Made by a program: the position numbers and the translations under genes. Shown here in pieces: positions 22,119-35,100 of a DNA stretch of 64,000 nt. The first letter of the stretch is position 1; each line of letters starts with the position of its first letter. The notes beneath the pieces were generated by a model that did no database searches, was not told the DNA's origin, and saw only the letters and a list, made by a program, of their open reading frames with translations. Source of the DNA: Tomocerus qinae (lineage: Eukaryota > Arthropoda > Collembola > Entomobryomorpha > Tomoceridae); the NCBI GenBank assembly GCA_020055645.1, contig CM034546.1, forward strand, positions 111,011,375-111,075,374, given 5' to 3'.

Positions 22119-24608
22119 TTAATCTACTTCTTCAATTGTAGGTCCACCAGCTCCTGCACCAGCTCCACCACCAGGGGCGGCACCGGCACCCGCTCCAGGG
22201 AAACCAGCTGCACCGGGAGGAACTCCACCAGCTCCGTACATCTTGGTAATAATGGGGTTGCATACCTTCTCCAGTTCTTTTTGTTTATCTTCGAATTCTT
22301 CTTTATCGCCTAATTGGTTTGCGTCCAACCAACGGATTACGTCGTTACACTTGTCCAGAACAACTTTTCTGTCAGCCTCTGTGATATTTAAAAAATGTTG
22401 AGTCATTAAAATCAATAAACGAGAATCATCTACTACAAAGAAAAACTTTTAACTCAGAGAAAAATTAATAGATCGAAATCGCTTACCAGGAATTTTGTCT
22501 TTAACTTTTTCATCTTCTACCGTGCTCTTCATGTTAAAGCAGTAACTTTCCAGACTATTTTTGGCGGAAACGCGATCCTTTTGTTTTTCATCATCAGCCT
22601 TGTATTTTTCTGCTTCGTTTACCATTCTTTCGATATCTTCTTTGCTGAGGCGACCCTTGTCATTGGTAATGGTAATCTTATTTTCTTTTCCTGTGGACTT
22701 TTCGATAGCAGTTACGTTCAAAATTCCGTTAGCATCGATATCGAATGTAACTTCGATTTGAGGTACACCGCGAGGTGCAGGAGGGATGCCTGTCAGCTCG
22801 AATTTGCCGAGAATGTTATTATCTTTTGTCATCGCCCGCTCACCCTCAAATACCTGAATTAAAAACAAAATTATTAAATTAATAAAATATTTAAATAATC
22901 AAAATAATTAATATTTCCTCAAAACACAAAATTTCCATAACTTTCAAAGCTCTAATCAAATTCGCTTACTTGTTATATATCATACTATAGTCGTACCTGA
23001 ATAAGGACTCCTGGTTGGTTATCTGAGTAAGTTGTGAAAGTCTGGGTTTGTTTAGTCGGAATGGTAGTATTACGCTTGATAAGAGTGGTCATAACCCCTC
23101 CTGCGGTTTCAATGCCCAAGCTTAAAGGTGTTACGTCGAGAAGGAGAAGATCTTGTACTTCTTCGGATTTATCTCCATGCAAAATGGCAGCTTGTACTGC
23201 TGCTCCGTATGCAACAGCTTCATCAGGATTGATCGATTTGTTCAATTCCTTTCCATTAAAGAAATCTTGAAGTAATTTTTGAATTTTTGGAATTCTGGTA
23301 GAGCCTCCTACCAATACAATGTCGTGCACTTGAGCTTTGTCCATCTTTGCGTCTCGTAAGGATTTCTCGACTGGCTCAAGTGTACTACGGAATAAATCAG
23401 CATTCAATTCTTCAAAGCGAGCACGAGTGATAGATGTGTAGAAGTCAATTCCGTCAAATAGAGAATCAATTTCGATAGAGGCCTGTGTTGAACTAGACAA
23501 GGTTCTCTTTGCTCTTTCGCAAGCGGTTCTCAGACGACGAAGGGCACGCTTATTGGTGGTCAAGTCCTTCTTGTACTTTCTCTTAAATTCTTGCACAAAA
23601 TGAGTAACCATTCTGTTATCGAAATCTTCACCGCCCAAGTGAGTATCACCAGCAGTTGACTTGACTTCGAAAATTCCATCTTCAATGGTCAAGATAGACA
23701 CATCGAAGGTACCACCACCCAAATCGAAGATAAGCACATTTCTTTCACCCTTGCCCTGTAAAAAAATTATTTAGTATTAATATCATGTTTAAGTACTAGC
23801 ATTTTATATGATAAAACGAATTCTCATTTACATAGAATGCCGAAGTACATAAAGTTATACATTATTGCTAAAATATGAAAATACCTTTTTGTCCAAACCG
23901 TAAGCTATGGCAGCAGCCGTCGGCTCGTTGATGATTCTCAAGACATTAAGTCCAGCAATGGTTCCAGAATCTTTGGTAGCTTGACGTTGTGAATCGTTGA
24001 AGTAGGCGGGGACTGTAACAACGGCATCGGTAACAGTTTTACCCAAATAAGCCTCAGCTGTTTCCTTCATTTTTGTCAAAACCATTGAAGAAATTTCTTC
24101 TGGGAAAAATGATTTCTTCTCTCCCTTGTACTCAACTTGAAGCTTAGGTTTTCCTCCATCGCTAATTACGTCAAAAGGCCAATGTTTCATGTCACCCTGG
24201 ACAGCAGAATCTTCGAATTTACGACCGATCAACCGCTTAGCGTCTGTAAAATTAATCGATTTCAAGAAATTAATAAAATATCTCATTATTACCATTATAA
24301 TTCATTATTAAAATTCATAACTGGGCTTCCGTCACCAATGAAATCATGAATGATGAATCAATCATATCATTAACACCACAATTGAAATAGTAAATAAACG
24401 TACCAAAAATTGTGTTCTGAGGGTTCATTGCAACTTGATTTTTGGCAGCATCTCCAATGAGACGCTCCGTATCCGTGAAAGCCACATAACTGGGTGTAGT
24501 TCGGTTTCCCTGATCATTAGCAATAATTTCCACTTTGCCATGCTGGAAAACACCTACACAAGAGTAGGTTGTCCCCAAGTCAATTCCGATAGCTGGTGCC
24601 TTTGCCAT
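22119..24608 (-). CDS. Hsc70: cytosolic heat shock cognate 70 (Hsc70)
   Basis: Five coding exons: 24608-24404, 24243-23885, 23755-22997, 22853-22487 and 22378-22119. They sum to 1,950 nt, or 649 residues, typical for cytosolic Hsp70. It is the ATP-dependent chaperone that binds exposed hydrophobic segments and works with DnaJ proteins. Visible hallmarks are [20 protein letters not shown] at residues 8-27, [32 protein letters not shown], the interdomain linker [19 protein letters not shown], and a Gly/Ala-rich tail ending GPTIEEVD, which binds TPR co-chaperones and marks the cytosolic form. Four coding introns plus a leader intron (24827-24629) point to the constitutive cognate and not the usually intronless inducible Hsp70. 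The promoter side nevertheless has heat-shock element-like sites. No defects seen. Confidence 0.98.
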
Positions 24609-24828
24609 TTTGTGGGTACTTCAAAGATCTACAAAAATAATAAATGAATTACATCGTTTTACAAAACAAATCGATAATGGAAGGGACAATGACTGAGATT
24701 ATTAACTAAATAAATCTCAAGTTTTTCTCGTATTATTTCTGATATTATTCACTGGTGACAATTTCACAAAATAATATAAACTGAAAGAAAAAGTACTGAT
24801 TATTAATCTGATGAATGAATAACTTACA
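24609..24828 (-). other. Hsc70 5' leader with a UTR intron
   Basis: Just upstream of the ATG, the leader 24628-24609 begins at an acceptor (TTTTTGTAG on the minus strand). The matching donor GTAAGTT follows position 24828, so a non-coding first exon ends there and a 199-base intron separates it from the start codon. The 5' end of that exon is not defined. Confidence 0.55.
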
Positions 24829-24985
24829 ATAGTATTGTAAAAGGATGAAAATTCGATAATTTTGAGAGAGAACTTTAGCAGTGTAACACGCAGCTCCAAA
24901 CTCACTGAACGACAACTTGAAAAGAAAGACGAAAATCGAAGGCTGTGGAAACCGGCGGTGGCTGCATAGGAAAATATTCTTGCTA

Positions 24986-25022
24986 GAAGTTTCTACGTGA
25001 TGTCATCATGACGTTTCTAGAA
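24986..25022 (-). promoter_or_regulatory. heat-shock element-like sites upstream of Hsc70
   Basis: Two inverted nGAAn pairs occur: GAAGTTTC at 24986-24993 and TTCTAGAA at 25015-25022. This lies about 160-190 bases upstream of the leader donor, where a promoter would sit. Two-unit sites are weak HSF targets, so induction is possible but unproven. Confidence 0.4.
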
Positions 25023-28000
25023 AATGCCAAGCTGATTCGCTGTTACCACGGGGAATCCAGGGAGCTTTGCTTTGGAATTACCACCTCATAGCCTCCAAAT
25101 GCACCAGAATATTCTTTCCGCGAGTGCGGCAGACCCAATAAATGGCGCCATTCTCATAACTTCTTGCAGCATGCAGGAAATACAGACAGACAACAATCAT
25201 ACTACTACACTACTACACTACGTGTACGTACTAAAGATATCCACAGCAGATTACTAAATGCCTTTGCTTCACTTACCTCACTACTGAATAACTGGATTGC
25301 ATGAATGAGTCAAATGATGAGAATTGAGTTTAAGGACGGTTTAGCTAGAAAGAAAGAACTTCTTAGGATTTTGTTTGTTCTCATCCCTCCATCTCAATCT
25401 CATCTCACTTTATTACACCCTGCTTGGCATTGCAGCAATTAGATACTTGTAAGAAAAGAATGTAAATGTATATTCTAAGCATGCATACAATCAATACATC
25501 TATACAATACGACAATACTCTACACTACACAATATTACCTGCATCGGCAAAATCGTTTTAGAATTGCAGATAAGCCCTTTTACATAGTCCATGCCCATTC
25601 TTCATTCCTTAAAGTTCATAATAATATGAGAATGTGACTTGACGATCTATTCAAGATGTGCATTGGTTGGACACATTTATTGTTACCATTATCGTTGTTA
25701 TTAGGATAAGGCATAGGCATGGATTAGTAGTATAATAAACTGTAATAAACAGATAAAAGTATTTTCGCTCTTGTAGAAGCCAATGCACTTCTTTATAAAT
25801 GCTTGACTTTTGATTATTTTTTTAATTATGAAATCGATAATGAGAGTAAGTGCCTGATTTACATATTGAGTAAATCCTAATGAGAAGAATAGAGATAGAT
25901 AGATTATATTAGTTATAGAACACTATAGTTCTAAGGAGAATGTTGGTGTTAGTAAACATATGTTAATGAAACTGATTGTCCACTTGCAAGTTCACTGTTT
26001 GTTTCTTTATGTAAAACATGTTCCATCTTAATATATAATAAGCACCTTGGATGTGTATTATCGTCATTTGGTTACTCGCATATAAATGCATTTTGGAGAA
26101 GTATGCGTATTTATTTTAATTATTTGTCTTATCATAACGCAATTATATAGGTAAGTTAATCGCTCTCATCCATGAAGACAAAAATGCAGATTTCCATGCA
26201 GTGCAGTGCGGTAAACCGGGAGTAAATCTTGTGAAGCATTATGCTAGTTGAAGTTGGATTTCAGGAGTAGTGTAAAACAGTTCCTCCTATCTATGTAAAT
26301 TTGTAAACTACAAACTATTTTCTTTAAAGAATTTATATGTTAGTCAACTCGTTTTCCATAACATACAAGTACACGTGTGCTTTTGCAGTACCTTCTTCAT
26401 TCTAACACATTAATCTGCTACGGCAGCCCTGAATCGTGTCGTCTCCGTCCGTGTATAGAATATTATATAGTATCTCAAGTTCTTCACTTCTCCAGTATGT
26501 TCTAGATTCAGCGAAGGCATGCATACCTATTATTTGCTATTATACAAACTATCACGCTACAGATGCAATATGCAAATACGACTATGATGTGATCAGTCAA
26601 GGTAGATGCAAAATGTTCTATAGAAATAAGTTTTTACAGAATTTCTCGTTTATACTATAATTGGAATTTCAACCGTGGTTGCGTGGTCATTCATTATTTT
26701 CATTGAAGTCTAGGTCCACAGGTCCACGTGGACACATCCTTCGTTAACGTGTCCTCGTCATGCATAAATAAAAACTTTTCAGATATGACCTACACACTGT
26801 CACTGAAATAAAACCCTTTAGAAATCTATCTGAAATTCAAATGCAAAACTTTTTTATCTGTAGGTAGCAGTTTACATGCCCAACTACCGGCATGTATTTA
26901 TTTTCTATATTTCTTTAGCATATAGTACACACACGTAATCTAGTGCTATATAACGTAGGTTTTGCGCGTGCAGGATACTCAACAAACGTGTGAGGTGAGG
27001 ATAGTACCTATATATTGGCCTTGCAGAAAGAGTACTATGTAGGAATATTTGCCTTGGGATTCTAAGATTATGAATGTAGTAATGTTATTGCTTTCCTTCA
27101 TTGAGAACTTCATTGGTATTTTCCAATCGATCAGTATTGATTTGACTGTTTGTTATCATTATAGTATGTGGGCATTATACATAGACTATAGACATATTTA
27201 AGGACCAATTAGATATGCAAAATCTCATGCTTAACTTGCATTTAGTTTATCAAATTAATTTTATTATGTGCAAGCCACAAATTGTACCTACCAACCTTTA
27301 GCGGTAGTACCAAATGTAGAGAACGTTTATATGTAACAGTTATTACTCACTACCTACTTATACTACGTATATGAGTGTGTCATTTATCTGTAGTTGCAGA
27401 TAGGACATACACATGGTCATGACGTGATTTAAGGATGTTATAATATGACTAATGAACTTGCAGGCATGAATTGACATACAAAGCAACTACAAACTACATA
27501 ATATTGACTACTTATAATGATTTGGACAAATATCGTCCTTTGTCACATTTCTTATGCACTTGCATCCCTATATTACTAAAACAGTATTTTGACGAAGTAA
27601 GCATTACGCAAATACATATACCGATTTCATCCTGCTAAAGTATATTTATGTACACTTTGCTATGGACATATGGAATGAAAATGAAAGGACTGTTTTGATA
27701 AGATCCTTTGCATAGAGATATTTTAGAGATATGTGAAATGTAAGTGACAAACAAACTGCCACGTGCCAAACTTGTTTCCTATAACCTAAATACACATAAT
27801 GAAACCTAGTAAATATTAAGCCCCTGCTCTTACTTACCAACTAAAACGATATGTGAGGCTGCTGTTGTAAAATGTGACAAAAACAAGAACTTAAAATAAT
27901 TTTCGTACTGCAAAGCCCTAGTTTGAGAAGATAGAAAATATTATATACCCTGTATAGATTTTGAGTACATAACTGTAAATCAAAAATTCGGGGTAAAAAT

Positions 28001-29169
28001 GCAAAAATGTTGTAACCTAAATATCCAGATATTTAAAACAAATGGAAAAGCATGAAAAGTCTACACAAATTATGGTAAAGATACGTTCATTCATAATACC
28101 AAACGCTACAAAATTGGATATGTAGTATTATGATTGTGGCTTACTATCATTTATAGCTTTGCATTTTGTTTAGCATTTGTAATTTTAGAAATGTAAGAAT
28201 ACCAACATTGGCATCTTGCAAATACGTTTATGCAAAACATTATGCAGAATGGTAAGCATTTTAATTTTGCTACTTTTCATAATGTCCCCATATTACCCAA
28301 CGGAAATAAATCACATAAACAATCATAGCACTAAATGATTCGAAACACATCTTTTCTTAAGTATATGATTTTATTCTCTTATAGAAATGTACATCACAGC
28401 GTAGAAAAATATAATTTGAAAATCTACAAGAATATAAAACTGTAAGCATGTAAGTAACAAAATAAATTAGAACCTGTATAGAAGTATTAAAGTACCATAA
28501 CAAACGATTAGTATGGAAATGTTGAAGAAGATAACAATTAAAAACGGCAAAAAATGCCAAAAATGGTTGGAGATACAGTGTAGTTGTTTCGTCGTCCTTA
28601 GCGTGGACCGTAACTTAAAACATCATTTGTGTAGTCATACACGGTACACGTCAAAATGGAATAAAATAAATAGCACGAAAATATTATGCTGAATCTTATG
28701 AAGTATATCAAACTAATATTTAGTAGTTAGAGTATAAACATTAAAATTTTTGGGGTAACTGTTACAGTTTGTGTAAACTGGGTTAGAATCTATTATTCAC
28801 GTCTATCAGCTACATTCATGTTTAATTGGCTATTTTAATCTACGATCTATTCGTACAAGACAAAATTCAACGCTACTATTATGTGATTGGCAGCTATTTG
28901 TTTGTTCATACTTGGCTTATGAATGCACATACATGCACGCCACTTTTCGAGGACAACATAAATAATTTGCCAATTGATATTCGTACTAGTTATAACAAAG
29001 TTTAACATCAAAGAATACATAATATTACTTACACTATATGGTGGTACAATAGTTTGTCATTACTTTAGTTTGTTAGTTAAGAAGTAACAAAATGCCAGGA
29101 AGGATTTGTTCCAACCTTTTCGGCAGAAGAAGTTAAATATAAATCAACAAAAAATGAACGTATCCTTTT
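25023..29169. other. intergenic, no feature seen
   Basis: About 4 kb between the Hsc70 promoter and the 3' end of the serine protease gene. No exon, RNA gene or long inverted repeat could be supported. The 3' UTR of the protease gene must occupy part of the right end. Confidence 0.45.
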
Positions 29170-32100
29170 TCAAGTACTATGTGCTCTTATTTTACCCCTA
29201 ATCCATGGTAAATAGTAGGTTATCTTTGAGTATACGTCTGGGTAACCTTTTTAAGAATACATAAAACAAAAAATTAAGTTCAACCAAGACAATTATGACA
29301 TTGTAAATGTACTATAATGTTACAATTTGCAGAATATTACCAGGTCGAGCACATCCTGACCCAAAAGAAGTTATTCCGACCAGATGCCATCGTCCGTCCC
29401 TGTAATTGCACTGAATTGGACCTGTAAAATTTAAGGAAGCACGACAAAAGCGGGGTATTAATATCGTACTATCTAAACGTTAACTTGCTTGGGTCATGCA
29501 TAGTAAACACATACCTGAACAAGCTAATAATGATACAAATAAAATCATAAACTGTAATTTCACAATTTAAGCTTCAAAATTCATTTAAAATCGTAAGTAA
29601 CACAATAATCAGTATCCAACCAGAACTCTGGTCTATATTATATCTTAGTATTTGAAAATCAGAATCAGACCTCCAGAATCTCCCTGCAAATTTAAAACAC
29701 AAATAAACAATCATAATCAAATTCATCATCTTACTGATATAGTTAATAAGATTTTATTAGCTATTAGCACGCACACAAATTATACAATTACGCTTAAATC
29801 ATAAAGCAAAATTAGAATAAACTTATATAATGTAATGGCAAGTTATCGCATAATGCTACAGGAAGATATAAATGTTTGGTTACGTACAACACACGTTCCT
29901 TTACTTGACTTATCATCCGATGGCCCCGCACAAATATGATGACTTCGTATACCAATACGGTAAGCTTTTTGGTACAACTCGTCGCATTTTGACTGTGATT
30001 GAATGTTGACCCAGACCTGTAAAAGTAATTAACCTTATTTATTTAGGATGACTATTGGAACGAGCTCGACTTAGATAGTAAAGTCAAAACAGATTGAGGA
30101 CTTTGCATTTGTTAGCATTAGCAGGTGGATTACATAATGGGAAATATAATAGTCTACCTTACCCAAGGAATTAATAAATATTGGAAATTGTGATATACAT
30201 AATTGGGATTGGGAGTCCCAAGAAGCTCCGTCAGTCAACGAAATACTGTTGAATGGAAGGGGTGAACGAAACGACTTTTACAATATGCTTCCTTTCCTTA
30301 AATTAAAATTTTCACTTCTGTTCCACTATTATTATATATATCGAATTAATATTATGTCTTTTGCTACGAAATAATAACGAACCATGTCATCAATAGCGAA
30401 CAGGGAACCATTGGGTAATATGGGTTAGTACATGATTTTTACTATTCAAGTTCACTTTTATTAAAGTTACTCGTGGAATACTAAAAAATTCAACAATTTG
30501 CATTTAGAATTTCATATTTCATGTTACATCTGCGTTGTTAACCCTATTACCCCAGAAAGTAAGAAGTACAACTTTTTACAAAAAAGCTTTGGATTAGAAG
30601 ACAGCTTGTGACAGTTAAAGACATATGTACAAGCAAGTCATCTTTGTCAATGAACTCTCGAGAAAGTTCAAAAACAACGGTTATTAAATTGTGTTAAAAC
30701 TTCGCAAACCAACAAATGTATCCTTCCTTAACATGCATGCACCTATCGCATTGTTTCGTTGTTTCGCAAGTAAAAACTATTTTATATGCCACTTATGGAC
30801 TTATGAATGTTCGGATTGTGATTGCAGCTCTAGTAAGCATTAGAAGTTCCAGATTGACGTTTTTTTTCGAAGTTGCTAGAGACTTAACAGATAAGGAACA
30901 AGGTCGCTGTCGAGACACGGGAAAAAATTATGCCTTGAATATCTGACTAATATTTCAGTTTTAATCATTATACACATTTGCTTTCGCACTTGGTTGTCAT
31001 TTGATCGTTCCAATTCAATGCTGATATTGATGTTTTCTTGCTTCGGACAGCGGTTCTAATAAGTAACAAATATATCGACTTTGTACAAGCAGCATAAGTG
31101 AAGTATAAAATTAGTAAGCATACCATGAAGTTTTGTATACTACTTTATTCTCATAATAATAAAGTCAATATGGTCTTTACATGAGAGTTTTGTTTATATT
31201 GCGGGCTGCGGCTGGTAGCAAATTGTGAATAATAGATCATCACTTTTTCAACGCCTGTCTATTAGATATACAACTACTACTATGCTCTAGTACAGTTGAA
31301 TACCAAGGAGCTGTATACAAGAGTAAATCGTAGACATGCAGACACAAAAGAAAATGACTTTCAGTGTTCTTGTTGAATTATAAAATAACCTTTTGGTTTC
31401 AGCACGTTTATGTATCGTTATAAACACCAATGCAGTCATGTCCAGTAACATAAATGGTAGGTCGTATTGTAATATCGTAGTTCATTGATGGTTGATATAA
31501 TGTTTATGTTATTGAGACATCAGTGCCAAAAGTGTCGATTGCCTCATTTTGTATATATGGCCATAAAAAATATGCTTTGCAATATAAAGTGACTGATAAT
31601 TGAGAACTGCATGCATGTGCATACACGAATTTATCAGCTTGTGTATTGTAGGGGAAACCTGTTTCGATGTTTGCTACAGATTATTGCGGCTAAATATAGG
31701 TACCCGTACAATTTTCAATGAGCCACTTATCTCTGTTATTGATATGTTAAAACTAAACTGTATTTCCTTACTTGTGATGGACGCCTGGAAAATGTTATGA
31801 CCTAAACAATATTGTCTAAACACATTTTGACTGCTAAATTTTCAATGTCCATTGTTTTTTATAAGTATTCAGACTTTCGACTAGACCAGAATATAAACAA
31901 GGTATTTTTGTCTGGGAAAACAGAAATGCACCTAATTGTAAATAGTCATCGACATTTGTTGCATTAGTTATTATCATGCAATTGTATTCCAGGGTTCAGA
32001 CTCACTTTATCACTATATTAATAATACTAATACTATACCATATGAGAGATAAGACATGAGACAACATTTGCTCTTTGTGACATTGCATTGCATGAGAAAA

Positions 32101-35100
32101 GCAACGAAATGGTAGTGTTAAAAAGAAAAGAATCTACAGACTGAGTAGAAAAAACTGCTATGAACAATTTAGTATTTGATTGAATTACTTACGATCAGTT
32201 AGTCAATTTATTGTTCGTCAGTTACTACTTATCATGAGTCCTAACTGACAAAGAGTTGAATGACATGATAAAAGAATGACAACTCGCTGACGCATCATCA
32301 TATTTTCTAACTAATCTGTCTACTGTCTATTCTATATACCAGCTAGGCTTTAACCTACACTCGTATCATTCCAGCTACTACTACGCAGTTATTAACATGT
32401 GATTGATAAAAAGTACAATGACAATTGCCGCCTACATGTAATACAATCTCAAAGCCTTTCGGTTTAAAACAATTTAACTTGATTGAAAGTAATTTGTAAA
32501 TGAATTTGAGGAATTTATTATCTATATCCTGTACTCTATTAATGAGTGAAATCAGAACAGATAATATTAGCATGACTTATGAATGAACTATGAACTATTT
32601 GTCCCTCGATTAGGTTTATACAGAAAGAAATCTGGTTAACATGAATGAGATTATGCATACCGTGAATTTACAACCACAAGTACCCAAAGTATTCTCTGCA
32701 TCGTAAAATAATATTTTCCATTGCAATATGCAATATCATATACTATTAGCCATATGAACAAGTTGCTTTTTTCCTGTCGTAAACCTTTATGTGGTTTAAA
32801 TACACTTTTATCTGATGATCGAATTACATACGCATCAAGATTGACAGAGGTACTGAGTACTTGTCTCGACTTCGTGATTTTACTCTCGTTTATATACAAA
32901 AACAAGTTTTCAGTTGTTTTTGCAAAGCTACTGCCTCGGAGAGACAGAGTTTTATGTGTAGTACATGTAACATAACACTTTTCGTCCCCTTTTTTAAGTC
33001 TGGCCTTGTTTTGAATCACTATTCTGTCTTTCTCTAAAGTTTACAATAGACATTGAAAGACAGGGTGTTCAAGTTTCTTTGTATTAAATGAGAAATGTTA
33101 GCATGCCAAAACAGTTTTCAGTCAGTAGGTGAATTAAAATTTGAAAATGTATGATTATCTACATTGTTCCTGCACCATATAATTATACCTTCTGTAAACT
33201 CACCACCAGCAGTTTTTAACAATCAATTTATACGCAAATTTCTTGCCTTAAGCAGTCTGCTTTGAACTGACAATGAGCTGGGACACGCTAACACTTCATT
33301 GCAAAATTGTAATTATTATTAAATGTGAGGAAACTTGAAAAGTGAGCTTCAAATGTTTGAAAATCACTCTCAATTTCTCCTAATGATCCACCCACAAACC
33401 ACAGAGTGCATGAACCTGCTGCATATACGTCTGTTTTACGCAGAGGAGCTACTTCCTTTAATTGCTTTGATGCTTAAAATCCTTTCTTAACCTTTCCAAC
33501 TTGTAAAAATACATAATTGACAATACTGATTGCAATTATCATTCTGAACATCTATTCTTTATGATATTGACTCCCGCCTCCTATGGGCGTAGATCCATTA
33601 TGTGTATGCTTTATTAAATACTGTAAATATTTACTGTCTATTTTAAACAGACAATCATATATCTTTCACATACTATCATTTTTCATTAGCAAAAGTTATA
33701 ATATCCTCATTGCCCCTAATAGAGTACCATCAGGTAATTTATAAACTTTTACCGACAAAGGTTTCTCCACATAAACTCATTTAGCAATCCGCATTAGCAT
33801 ATATAATACACAGTAAGCGCAATTATAGTCATGTCTTAATAATTATACCTCTGTTCGCTAATGACCACCAAACAAATGACAAGCCCACAAATGCATTAAG
33901 ATGATTCTTATCTATGTTGCACTGCAATATGGCCTATAGCATTGTATTATAGTAGGTGCGTTTATAAATACTCAATTGATACCATTTACTGTAAGACATC
34001 TTTTTTCACACGCGTTCAGCAATGCTAACAATGTAATAATACATTGATAAGTATCATATTGAATGAGTACAACTGCAGTAATTACGTGGCTGTAGCATAT
34101 AAAATGTAATAGTAGTACAAATAGTAGTAATAGATAAGAGAATGTCCGAAGAGAAACGACGCAATAATTATAAGACAAATTTATGACACTTCTTTTGTCG
34201 TATAGCAACTTTAATATTTACGATACAGCTGTCGAGTGCACTATGTCAGGCCAGTTAGCGACTGGATGTGCACACAACAAAACACGAGAAAATTGTTTAT
34301 TTTATTAGGAGTATGAGAAGTGTAAGGAAATTAATCTTACACCTTGAGGATCATCAGTTAACAGCCTATACTTACCCAACTACTACTACTTGGATACAAA
34401 TGACTACTGTCATTATTGCGTTATGATGAGAAGTGAAATGAAAGAAAGTGGTAATCAATTTATGGACTATTACACGTCGTCGGCAGAATGATTCATATGT
34501 GTAAATGTGCAACTATATGAGCTGATACATTTTTAATCTTTAAGGCTGCCCATGGTTAAAGGTGTCTAAACAAGAGCAGATGGTTTATAGCATTGTGCTT
34601 ATGAAATTGATATAGTTGGAGGAATTAGCATGTGAATGCAATGCGAGCCTGTTTGTAAGGTTAGAAGATGTATTAGACAGAGTAAGTGATCAATCATCAT
34701 TAAATAGCTACTTACTTGCTGCAGTTTGGAAGAAAGTTTTCCTCGCGCAGAGTTCATGCCCCAACCTGTGCAATATAAAGCAATAGTTCAAGTTCATTTT
34801 TTCTGGTTATTACGATAAGCACGAAGCAAAGAAACAAGTAGTGCATTTGTGCAGACACACGTACAGTTTAGTATAGTAAAGGACTTTACCTGTAGCAACA
34901 CATTTGAGACCAGTCATGTTGAATGACAAGGTTTGTTCGTCGTCATTAGGTAAACACACTGGCCGTATTGTTGGTGACCATTGCAAAGGCCGTGATAACT
35001 TTACGAGAGCTATTCAAAAAAATTCATCATTATCTCACCAGTAAGCATAAGTAATGGGATAAATTGTAAATATTTTCACTTTCATTTAAATTGACTGACT

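Noticed and set aside
22561..23270. Plus-strand open frames opposite Hsc70
   Set aside because: They are antisense shadows of the conserved Hsc70 coding exons.
32651..33019. 122-codon minus-strand open frame in a protease intron
   Set aside because: No splice context, no recognisable domain, and the protease exons on both sides join without it.
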